In this document: in pieces, positions 1 to 7,600 of the stretch | How the letters are laid out: each line of letters begins with the position of its first letter | Position numbering within the stretch: position 1 is the first letter of the stretch | Source: Cellvibrionales bacterium UBA2034 | GTDB taxonomy: Bacteria > Pseudomonadota > Gammaproteobacteria > Pseudomonadales > UBA7239 | Direction: 5' to 3' | NCBI GenBank assembly: GCA_002333095.1 | Contig: DDBK01000159.1 | Span: 6,454 to 14,707 of the forward strand | Length of the DNA: 8,254 nt | The notes under the pieces: model-generated | The model's input: only the letters and a program-made list of their open reading frames with translations | What the model was told of the DNA's origin: nothing | The model's database searches: none | Program-made: the position numbers and the translations under genes

Positions 1-378
1 GAACTGGTACGCTTCGCGCACGGCGCCAAATTTGCCTATCGTTTCTGCCTACGCGACACTGAATTCAACGGCCACACGATCAGGAAAGGCCAGACGGTGT
101 TGCTCAGCTTTGCTGGCATGAGCAATGACCCTGCCGTATTTTCACAACCAGAACAGTGCCAGTTCACACGCAATAACAAAGATGCACTTTCCTTCGGTCA
201 CGGCGTGCACTACTGCGTGGGCGCACACGTTGCCCGTACCGAAGTGCGTTTTCTTGTTAAAGCATTTCTTGACTATGCACCCGATGCATCATTGGTCAGC
301 GATGGCATCGAATGGAATCTATTTAACTTCCTGAACAGGGAAATCTCCTGCCTACCAGTAGATACTGGCCACGCATGA
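1..378 (+). CDS. Cytochrome P450, C-terminal part (5' end outside the window)
   Basis: This is the last 125 codons of a heme-thiolate monooxygenase, open from the left edge to TGA at 376-378. The first four residues, ELVR, fit the K-helix ExxR motif. The heme-binding loop FGHGVHYCVG follows, with the axial cysteine codon at 214-216, 71 residues after the Glu; P450cam has a spacing of 70 (E287 to C357). SNDPAVF before the loop and CLPV near the end also match soluble bacterial P450s. The missing part should hold the oxygen-binding I helix and most substrate-recognition segments, so the substrate cannot be inferred. Bacterial P450s of this type usually take electrons from a ferredoxin and its reductase; neither is encoded here. 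The stop overlaps the next start (ATGA), so it belongs to the same operon as the acyltransferase and probably oxidises the same scaffold. Family assignment is firm; the role in a pathway is inference. Confidence 0.95.
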   Translation, partial: ELVRFAHGAKFAYRFCLRDTEFNGHTIRKGQTVLLSFAGMSNDPAVFSQPEQCQFTRNNKDALSFGHGVHYCVGAHVARTEVRFLVKAFLDYAPDASLVSDGIEWNLFNFLNREISCLPVDTGHA

Positions 379-1664
379 GCGAATGGATCAAGGGCAGCCA
401 TGCGCTGCCGCCCACAGCACTGGCGGGCATTGATCTCAACTCTGGTTACATGCCTGTGCGCCGCGTATTTTTCTATGACGGGCAACCTGATACTGATCGC
501 CTGAAAGCCAGCCTTGCGAGCGCGCTGGGCCAATGGCCAGACTTTGCCGGGACAATTGCCCACAACAGTGATGCGCTTTGCCTGTTGCGCAAGGATACCG
601 GGGTACGTTTTACCATCGAGCAATGCGACGACGTCATGCCTCCCTTCGGCATCGACCATCCACTTGGACTGCCATGCCCTTGGGTAGATGAAGACATCGG
701 CAAAGAGGCCGGAGATGGCGAACCTGTATTCACGGTGAAAGTCACTGCGTATCGCGACAAGCGCTGGATACTCGGCACCTGTAATTCCCATGCACTTTGC
801 GATGGCAGTGGCTACTGGCAATTCATGCAGAGTTGGCGTGATGCATTTCACAATAAACCATTATCAACAATAGACAGCAATTTCATCCGCTATGGTGCAG
901 ATTTTGCGCATCCACCTGTCACTACCGTACCCAATCATTTACAAGTTCCTGCCGTCTCACTATTCAAACAACAAATGGCCAATGCACAACATTACCGCAG
1001 CGCACAAATGCTGTTGCCACAAACTGCACTTGAAGAAATAAAACAGCGCGTGAACGCAACACTATCACCCGAGTGGGTTAGCACGCAGGATATTGTCATG
1101 GCGATGAGCTGGCAATGTCTGGCACGTATAGCTGCTTCGCAAGGCGCAGAAGATGAGCAGGATTTTCCATTAGCCAATGTCATCAATATTCGCCCGCACC
1201 TGAAGCTCGAGCACTATGTAGGCAACATGGCCTATAGCGTGAGCTCACATGCCACCATCAATAAAATTACTGGGCCGTCACTGGCAGAGCTTGCACATAT
1301 AATTCGTCGGGATGCACAGGATGTGGCTACAAACGATATGCGTATGCATCTGGATTTTATGCAGGAGAAATTGCAACAAGGACACTATACAACCAGCGGC
1401 TATTTGACCGGGTTTTCACTGCGCATAGCCGAAGCTTGTGTGCATGGGCGCGGCGTGATGGTAAATAACTGGTCCAAGTTTCCAGCCTATGCAATGGATT
1501 TTTCTGGCAGGCCACTCTGGTTTGATCTGGCTACTGTCATCCCTATGCATTTTGTAATGGCCATGCCATCCCCTGACGGCGTTGTGCTACGATTCTTCTT
1601 ACCTGACACACAATTGCATGAAGCGATGGCACAATTACGCACTAGCCTGGAGAACATTACATGA
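375..1664 (+). CDS. BAHD-like acyltransferase (HxxxD transferase family)
   Basis: The 429-residue product resembles the BAHD/PF02458 transferases, best known from plants, which move an acyl group from acyl-CoA to a hydroxyl or amine. The catalytic motif is HALCD at residues 139-143 (His codon 789-791), followed by G as in HxxxDG. A segment NVINIRP at 268-274, then a YVGN at 281-284, corresponds to the VN-RP...GN region of the plant enzymes. Near the C terminus W366-SKFP-AYAMDFSGRPLW occupies the place of the family's W-FP-DFGWG-P-W segment, with DFSGR replacing DFGWG. The length fits the family's usual 430-460. There is no signal peptide or membrane segment, so it should be cytosolic. The start overlaps the P450 stop and has no clear ribosome site of its own, implying coupling. 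NRPS condensation domains share HxxxDG, but the expected preceding second His is Ser138 here and the C-terminal segment favours BAHD. Donor and acceptor are unknown; modification of the P450 product is inference. Confidence 0.82.
   Translation: MSEWIKGSHALPPTALAGIDLNSGYMPVRRVFFYDGQPDTDRLKASLASALGQWPDFAGTIAHNSDALCLLRKDTGVRFTIEQCDDVMPPFGIDHPLGLPCPWVDEDIGKEAGDGEPVFTVKVTAYRDKRWILGTCNSHALCDGSGYWQFMQSWRDAFHNKPLSTIDSNFIRYGADFAHPPVTTVPNHLQVPAVSLFKQQMANAQHYRSAQMLLPQTALEEIKQRVNATLSPEWVSTQDIVMAMSWQCLARIAASQGAEDEQDFPLANVINIRPHLKLEHYVGNMAYSVSSHATINKITGPSLAELAHIIRRDAQDVATNDMRMHLDFMQEKLQQGHYTTSGYLTGFSLRIAEACVHGRGVMVNNWSKFPAYAMDFSGRPLWFDLATVIPMHFVMAMPSPDGVVLRFFLPDTQLHEAMAQLRTSLENIT
1649..1653 (+). promoter_or_regulatory. 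Ribosome binding site of the SnoaL-like gene
   Basis: GGAGA lies 7 bases before the ATG at 1661, inside the end of the acyltransferase gene. It supports this start and shows that, besides the ATGA overlap, the gene has its own good Shine-Dalgarno sequence. The upstream acyltransferase start at 375 has none that is convincing. Confidence 0.7.
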
Positions 1665-2080
1665 GCCAAAACTTGCACGATCTCGCTATCTATTCCGATC
1701 GCATGGCAAACGCTGATTACGCTGCGGTGTATGAGTATTTTGCCGACACATTCATGAGCCATGTGACAGCACGCGTGAATCCTGCTGCAGTAGGCACAGA
1801 CATTCGCTACAAGGAACAGGAATTCTGGGAAATGGCCAAACACGCTTTCCCTGACATGAAGTTTGATGTGAACCTGGTACTGGAAAGTGGCGACCACATC
1901 GTATCCAACTGGACTCTCAGCGGCACGCACAGCGGCGCGCCCTATTACGACGTACCGCCTTCCGGCAAAAAAGTTATCATCAATGGCACCGCCATACTGC
2001 GCATGGAAAATGGCAAGGTTGTCGAGCACTGGGGCGGCCCACATTGCATGAAAGGCGTGGGGTTGGTGAACCAGTCCTGA
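1661..2080 (+). CDS. SnoaL-like / NTF2-fold protein
   Basis: The 139-residue product has the length and pattern of the SnoaL-like branch of the NTF2 superfamily, small cone-shaped proteins that include polyketide cyclases, isomerases, hydroxylases and predicted ester cyclases. Visible marks are an N-terminal helical part with NADYAAVYEYFAD (residues 18-30), an FMSH at 31-34, the core strand W84-TLSGTHSG, a PPSGKK turn at 99-104 and the terminal strand R114-MENGKVVEHW. These match the W-GTH-G...PTGK...G-I-R...GKI-EHW pattern of the family. In many relatives EHW is followed by an acidic residue; here it is followed by Gly-Gly-Pro-His, so the usual acid may be absent and the chemistry may differ or the protein may be non-catalytic. 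It is the last gene of the operon, overlapping the acyltransferase by ATGA, and ends 15 bases from the convergent uvrC stop. The fold is well supported; the reaction is not known. Confidence 0.8.
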   Translation: MSQNLHDLAIYSDRMANADYAAVYEYFADTFMSHVTARVNPAAVGTDIRYKEQEFWEMAKHAFPDMKFDVNLVLESGDHIVSNWTLSGTHSGAPYYDVPPSGKKVIINGTAILRMENGKVVEHWGGPHCMKGVGLVNQS

Positions 2081-2097
2081 ATCAGGGATGCCTGATT
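2080..2097. terminator. Inverted repeat between convergent operons, possible bidirectional terminator
   Basis: The arms AATCAGG (2080-2086) and CCTGATT (2091-2097) are perfect complements around a 4-base loop GATG. They occupy the whole gap between the SnoaL-like stop and the uvrC stop and overlap the last base of the former and the TAA of the latter. The position suits a shared terminator. The stem is only 7 bp with moderate GC and no run of T follows on either strand, so intrinsic termination would be weak. Confidence 0.4.
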
Positions 2098-3928
2098 ACG
2101 GATGCAAGGCCGCGTAGATGGTGTCAGCCAGTTCTGCGCTGATGCCTGGCACTTTTGCCAGTTCATCGCTGCTGGCACGCACCACTTCCTGCAAGCCGCC
2201 GAAATGCCGTAACAGCGCGCGACGGCGTGTCGGGCCAACTCCCGCAATTCCTTCCAGGGGAGACATACCGCGCTTTTTATCCCGCCGTGCGGTATGGCCG
2301 GCTACGGCAAAACGGTGAGCCTCGTCGCGCACTTGCTGAATAAGATGCAGCGCAGGGGAATCTGCTGGTGGAATACGTGCCGTACTTTTCCCGTTTGATT
2401 CACCTTGTACAAACAGCTGTTCGAAGCCCGCTTTGCGCGTGCTGCCTTTTGCAACACCCACCAGCAACATCCCACCAATCTGTAATTCTTCCAGCACATC
2501 AACTGCTTGTGAGAGCTGGCCTTTACCGCCATCAATCAGCAAAATATCCGGAAAAACCCCTTCATTGTCTTTCAAACGGCGATAGCGGCGAGTGAGCGCC
2601 TGACGCATGGCTGCGTAGTCATCGCCACCTGTAATGCCATCAATATTGAAACGCCGGTAATCGCTTTTGCGCGCACCTTGTCTGTCAAACACCACGCAGG
2701 ATGCCACAGTGGCTTCACCTGATGAATGGCTGATATCAAAACACTCTATGCGTTCCGGCACGGATTCAAGGCCCAATACATCGCGCAGTGCTTCAAAGCG
2801 CTCTTCAATATTCTGGCGGTTGGCCAAACGCTGCATCAGGTTTTCTTTCGCAGCCTTGTTCGCCATATTTAACCATTGCTGGCGGTGCGTTCGCACTTTG
2901 CTGCTCACTGCGATCTTGCGCCCGGCTTTTTCACCCAGCACATGCTGTAACAGCTCGCGTTCGGCATCGGGGAAATCTGCTGCAATAATTTCCGATGGCA
3001 ACTCTCGTTCACTGCCGAGATAAAACTGGGCAATAAAAGTCGCCAACAGGTTCTCGGCATCATCCTCAATAGACAAGGCAGGAAAATAACTGCGACTACC
3101 CAGCACCCTTCCCTGCCGCACAAACAACACCTGGACACAAGCCGCACCAGCCTGTTGTACGCAACCGAATACATCTACATTGACTGCAACGCCATTATCT
3201 ACAGCCTGATGCTCCTGCACAGTACGCAAACTGGCAATGCGGTCACGCAATTCTGCGGCACGCTCGAACGCCAGTATTTCTGCAGCCTGCTCCATATCCG
3301 TTGCCAACACTTCCAGCGCCTGTTGCTCATGGCCAAGCAAGAACATGGCAGTAATATCAACATCGCGCGCGTACTGATCCGGCGTCACCATGCCCACACA
3401 AGGCCCGGAGCAACGACGTATCTGGTATTGCAGGCAAGGCCTGCTGCGGTTGCGGAAAAATGAATCCTCGCACTGGCGAACACGCGAGAATTTCTGCAAG
3501 AAATTAAGGCTTTCACGCACTGCACCGCTATTGGGAAATGGCCCGAAGTAGCGACCCTTTTTCTGTTTGGCACCGCGGTGGAAAGCCAGGCGTGGATACG
3601 GTTCGCCTTCGCTGAGAAAAATATACGGATAGGATTTGTCATCACGCAGCAGGATATTGTAAGGCGGCTGGTGCGTCTTGATCAGGCTCTGTTCCAGCAA
3701 CAGCGCTTCTGTTTCACTCGCTGTTACCGTTAACTCAATGCGCACAATCCGCGATACCAGCGCTTTAGTTTTTGGCCCGAGTCCACTTTTGCGGAAATAA
3801 CTGCTGAGACGTTTTTTCAGGTTGTTGGCTTTGCCAACATACAGAAGATTGTCTTCGGCGCCGTACATCTGATAAACGCCGGGATGGCCAGTGACGGTTG
3901 CAAGAAACGTCTGGCTATCAAAGGACAT
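2096..3928 (-). CDS. uvrC: UvrABC excinuclease subunit C
   Basis: UvrC makes both incisions flanking a DNA lesion in nucleotide excision repair, acting in the cytosol on the UvrB-DNA complex. The 610-residue length equals that of E. coli UvrC. The GIY-YIG nuclease at the N terminus (3' incision) shows GVY at 17-19, YVG at 30-32, K33, R40, E79 and N91. Cys153, Cys165, Cys173 and Cys177 keep the spacing of the four cysteines reported to bind a [4Fe-4S] cluster in E. coli UvrC. A UVR motif for UvrB contact lies near 214-235 ([13 protein letters not shown]). The RNase H-like nuclease (5' incision) carries D398, D437, D466 and H538. Tandem helix-hairpin-helix motifs occupy about 556-608 ([25 protein letters not shown]). 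All expected catalytic residues are present. The ATG lies 8 bases after the regulator's stop with no clear Shine-Dalgarno sequence, suggesting translational coupling. The left end faces the biosynthetic operon; the frequent neighbour pgsA is absent. Confidence 0.98.
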   Translation of the reverse strand: MSFDSQTFLATVTGHPGVYQMYGAEDNLLYVGKANNLKKRLSSYFRKSGLGPKTKALVSRIVRIELTVTASETEALLLEQSLIKTHQPPYNILLRDDKSYPYIFLSEGEPYPRLAFHRGAKQKKGRYFGPFPNSGAVRESLNFLQKFSRVRQCEDSFFRNRSRPCLQYQIRRCSGPCVGMVTPDQYARDVDITAMFLLGHEQQALEVLATDMEQAAEILAFERAAELRDRIASLRTVQEHQAVDNGVAVNVDVFGCVQQAGAACVQVLFVRQGRVLGSRSYFPALSIEDDAENLLATFIAQFYLGSERELPSEIIAADFPDAERELLQHVLGEKAGRKIAVSSKVRTHRQQWLNMANKAAKENLMQRLANRQNIEERFEALRDVLGLESVPERIECFDISHSSGEATVASCVVFDRQGARKSDYRRFNIDGITGGDDYAAMRQALTRRYRRLKDNEGVFPDILLIDGGKGQLSQAVDVLEELQIGGMLLVGVAKGSTRKAGFEQLFVQGESNGKSTARIPPADSPALHLIQQVRDEAHRFAVAGHTARRDKKRGMSPLEGIAGVGPTRRRALLRHFGGLQEVVRASSDELAKVPGISAELADTIYAALHP

Positions 3929-3936
3929 ACTGTTGT

Positions 3937-4614
3937 TCAGCCATCGCCATCAGGCACAAACAGTTTATGGCGCAATGCCAATAGCGTGAGCCCTACATCA
4001 CTGTCGACGCCCAGTTTTTCAAACATCCGGTAACGATAGGTATTCACCGTTTTTGGGCTGACATTGAGCTGGTCTGCAATATCCTGCGCACTCTGGCAAC
4101 CCACAATCATCAGTGCGACCTGCATTTCACGCTCGGACAATTCATCAAATGGCGAATGATTGGCACCATTGCGTTTGCGCAGGGGTTTTAATGCCAGTTC
4201 TTGCGCGATTTTACGGCAAACATAATGGTTGCCTGCGTGCACTTCACGGATAGCTGTCACCAATTCTTCCATACCGCTGTCTTTGGTGAGGAATCCACGC
4301 GCACCGGCTTCCAGTAATAAATCCGGAAAAGGATCATCCGCGCAGGCTGTCAATGCCACCACACGGCTATCTGGTGAGCGGCGCTCCATACGTTGCGTTG
4401 CCTCGATACCGCCTATCCCGGGCATGCGCACATCCATCAGCACCACATCAGGGATCAACTCGGCTGCCTTATCCAGCGCCTCTTCACCACTGCATGCTTC
4501 ACCAATCACTAGAAAATTCTCGACATCTGTCAGCATGTGGCGCAATCCCATGCGGACAAGATCGTGATCATCGACAATCAGGATACTGATGTGTTTGATG
4601 CTCGCACTGCTCAT
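3937..4614 (-). CDS. uvrY: GacA/UvrY-family response regulator (REC plus LuxR-type HTH)
   Basis: This 225-residue two-component regulator closely parallels E. coli UvrY and Pseudomonas GacA. The receiver domain (about 10-128) has the acidic pair D15-D16, phospho-acceptor D61 in [10 protein letters not shown]89 and K111. A linker leads to a LuxR/NarL helix-turn-helix at about 157-215, with LSEREMQV and the recognition-helix region [17 protein letters not shown], near-identical in kind to UvrY. In E. coli and pseudomonads the cognate sensor is BarA/GacS and the main output is transcription of CsrA-sequestering small RNAs, which affects carbon flow, motility and secondary metabolism. No sensor gene or such RNA is visible here. 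The location immediately upstream of uvrC (8-base gap) is the conserved arrangement that supports the orthology. It starts 15 bases after purL with a good ribosome site, so it is probably read through from purL. The alternative symbol is gacA. Whether it controls the neighbouring biosynthetic operon is speculation. Confidence 0.93.
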   Translation of the reverse strand: MSSASIKHISILIVDDHDLVRMGLRHMLTDVENFLVIGEACSGEEALDKAAELIPDVVLMDVRMPGIGGIEATQRMERRSPDSRVVALTACADDPFPDLLLEAGARGFLTKDSGMEELVTAIREVHAGNHYVCRKIAQELALKPLRKRNGANHSPFDELSEREMQVALMIVGCQSAQDIADQLNVSPKTVNTYRYRMFEKLGVDSDVGLTLLALRHKLFVPDGDG

Positions 4615-4622
4615 GAAAAATA

Positions 4623-4627
4623 TCCTT
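4623..4627 (-). promoter_or_regulatory. Ribosome binding site of the response regulator gene
   Basis: Read on the minus strand, AAGGA ends 8 bases before the ATG at 4614-4612 and lies entirely within the 15-base gap after the purL TAG stop. It decides the start of the regulator and allows translation independent of purL. Confidence 0.75.
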
Positions 4628-4629
4628 AT

Positions 4630-7600
4630 CTACTTCAACCAAAACCGTGCATTGCGGAACAAGCGCATCCACGGACCTTCTTCCTGCCAGCCATCCGGGC
4701 GCCAGGAGTGTTGCACAGAACGAAACACGCGCTCTGGATGCGGCATCATGATCGTGTGACGACCATCATGGTTGGTTACCGCCGTAATACCGAGTGGTGA
4801 ACCATTCGGGTTAGCCGGAAACGTTTCTGTGACTGTACCGTAGTTGTCGATATAGCGCATCGCTACCTGACCGCTCTGGTCCAATAGTTGTAGCGCTTTT
4901 TCACCCACAAATTCGGCACGCCCTTCACCGTGCGCCGTTGTAATCGGCATGCGGGAACCCGCCATGCCTTTCAACAGTATCGATGCGGAATGTTGAACTT
5001 CTACCATCACATAACGCGCTTCAAACTGCTCGCTGGCATTGCGGACAAAACGCGGCCAGTGCTCGGCCCCTGGCATCAGGGTTTTCAGGTTAGACATCAT
5101 CTGGCAGCCATTGCACACACCCAGACTGAACGTGTCATCGCGATGGAAAAACTGCTCGAACATATCGCGTGCTTTATTATTGAACAGGATCGTCTTCGCC
5201 CAGCCCTCGCCGGCACCGAGTACATCGCCATACGAAAAACCGCCGCAAGCAGCCAGGCCTTTGAAACTGGCCAGATCAACACGCCCCGCAAGAATGTCAC
5301 TCATGTGTACATCCACTGCAGCAAAACCTGCTCGATCAAATGCAGCTGCCATTTCCACCTGGCCGTTAACGCCCTGCTCACGCAAAATAGCGATACGCGG
5401 ACGAACGCCAGTAGCAATCATGGCGCCAGCAACATTGTTATTCTGATCAAATGTCAGCGAAACTGACAAACCCGGATTATCGTTATCCAATACGGTTTGT
5501 TTTTCCTGTTCCGCACATACTGGATTATCGCGCATGGCCTGGATGCGATAACCGGTTTCCCACCAGAGCGCCAACGCTTCCTTGCGGGACATATGCAACA
5601 AGCGGTTTTGCCCTTGCGAAAAATGCAGGTGATCGTCCTCTGCCACATGTCCAATACGGTGAAGCGCACCAGTGAGCTGGTACTGTTCTGCCAATGTTGT
5701 CAGTAACGGGATATGTTCTGACAACACTTGCACCACCACACCTGGCTCTTCTGAAAACAGTATCGCCAATGGATCATCACCCAGATGACCGGTTTCAATG
5801 TTCACGCCACAATGGCCGGCGAATGCCATTTCGGCCAGAGTGACAAACAAACCACCATCAGAGCGATCGTGATACGCCAGCAACAGGTTCTGTTCCAGTG
5901 CAGCCTGTATCAGTGAAAAAAGACTGGCGAGTTGCTGTGGCTGGTCAAGATCCGGAGACTCATGGCCAATCTGCCCGAACACCTGAGCCAATGCCGATGC
6001 ACCCAGCCTGTTTTTGCCATTGCCAAGATCCAGCAAGAACAATGCAGTGTCACCTTTATCTGTGACCAATTGCGGCGTAACGGTTTTACGCACGTCCAGC
6101 ACTGGCGCAAACGCAGAAATAATTAATGACATCGGCGCAGTAACCGATTTTTCCTGGCCTTTGTCTTCCCAGCGCGTGCGCATCGACATCGAATCCTTGC
6201 CGACCGGTACAGTAATACCGAGTTGCGGACACAATTCCATGCCCACGGTATGCACTGCATCAAACAGCTTCTCGTCTTCGCCAGGATGGCCTGCTGCGCA
6301 CATCCAGTTAGCAGACAGTTTGATGTCCGACAGTTGGCCAATTCTGGTTGCTGCAATATTGGTGATGGCTTCTGCAATCGCCAGTCGCGCAGATGCCGGG
6401 GCAGAAATCAGCGCAGCCGGTGTACGTTCGCCCATCGCCATCGCTTCGCCACAATACGTGTCATAGGCAACCGTGGTGACGGCGCAATCAGCCACAGGCA
6501 TCTGCCACGGACCGACCAGTTGGTCGCGCGCTACCATACCGGTCACAGAACGGTCACCAATCGTGATGAGAAAGTTTTTGCTGGCAACTGCAGGCAGTTG
6601 CAATACGCGCTCTGCTGCTTCCCGAATTTTGATGGCATTGGCAGAAAACGTTTTTTGCACAATGGGTTGGCGATTGAAACTGCGTGTCATTTTGGGTGGT
6701 TTGCCAAACAACAATGACATCGGCAAATCCACTGGCGCGTTGCCGAAATGTGTGTCATCCACGCGCAAATGTTTTTCTGCCGTGGCAGTGCCCACCACTG
6801 CATATGGGCAGCGTTCGCGCGCGCAGATCGCATCAAACTGTGTAAGATCTTCATCTTTCACGGCCAATACATAACGCTCTTGTGCTTCATTGCACCAGAT
6901 AGCCAGCGGGCTCATGCCCGGCTCATCATTGTGCACAGCACGCAAATCAAACACGCCGCCTGTGCCGCCATCTTTCACCAGTTCAGGCAAAGCATTCGAC
7001 AAGCCACCGGCACCGACATCGTGAATAAACTGGATAGGATTCTGTTCACCCAATTGCCAGCAACGGTCTATCACCTCCTGACAACGGCGTTCGATTTCCG
7101 GGTTCTGGCGTTGCACCGACGCGAAGTCGAGATCTTCACTGCTCTGGCCCGATGCCATGCTGGATGCCGCGCCACCGCCGAGCCCTATCTGCATCGCAGG
7201 CCCACCCAGCACAATCAGCTTCGCGCCGGGGGCAAACGGGTGCTTCTCGACGTGTCCTGCGCGGATATTGCCGTAGCCGCCGGCGATCATGATGGGTTTG
7301 TGATAACCACGCATTTCACTGCCGTTGGGGCCTTCTGCTGCCAACTCAAAACTGCGGAAATAGCCGCACAGATTCGGCCGGCCAAATTCGTTGTTGAATG
7401 CCGCGCCGCCCAAGGGGCCTTCGGTCATAATATCGAGTGCTGACACAATGCGGCCCGGCTTGCCGTAGGTGTTGCCAGTGCTGTCGACTTCCCACGGCTG
7501 CTGGTAGCCGGGAATATTCAGGTTGGAGACCGAGAAGCCAGTCAGGCCGACCTTGGGCTTTGAGCCACGCCCGACTGCGCCTTCGTCACGGATCTCCCCA

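Noticed and set aside
273..851. 192-codon open frame on the minus strand across the P450 end and the acyltransferase start
   Set aside because: It runs antisense through two well-supported genes including the P450 C terminus, shows no recognisable domain, and breaks the tight plus-strand operon. It is best explained as a shadow frame.
840..1400. Lower GC in the middle of the acyltransferase gene as a sign of horizontal transfer
   Set aside because: Hand counts on single 60-base lines gave 37% (841-900) and 40% (1321-1380), but 63% near the start of the same gene (481-540) and 47-58% in purL and uvrC lines. The variation within one gene is as large as the difference between regions, so no compositional boundary can be claimed by eye.
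1487..2044. 185-codon open frame on the minus strand opposite the SnoaL-like gene
   Set aside because: Low-complexity Cys/His-rich translation with no family pattern, while the opposite strand carries a clear NTF2-fold protein with ribosome site.
6748..7443. 231-codon open frame on the plus strand inside purL
   Set aside because: It lies opposite highly conserved PurL sequence, and its translation shows no recognisable motif.
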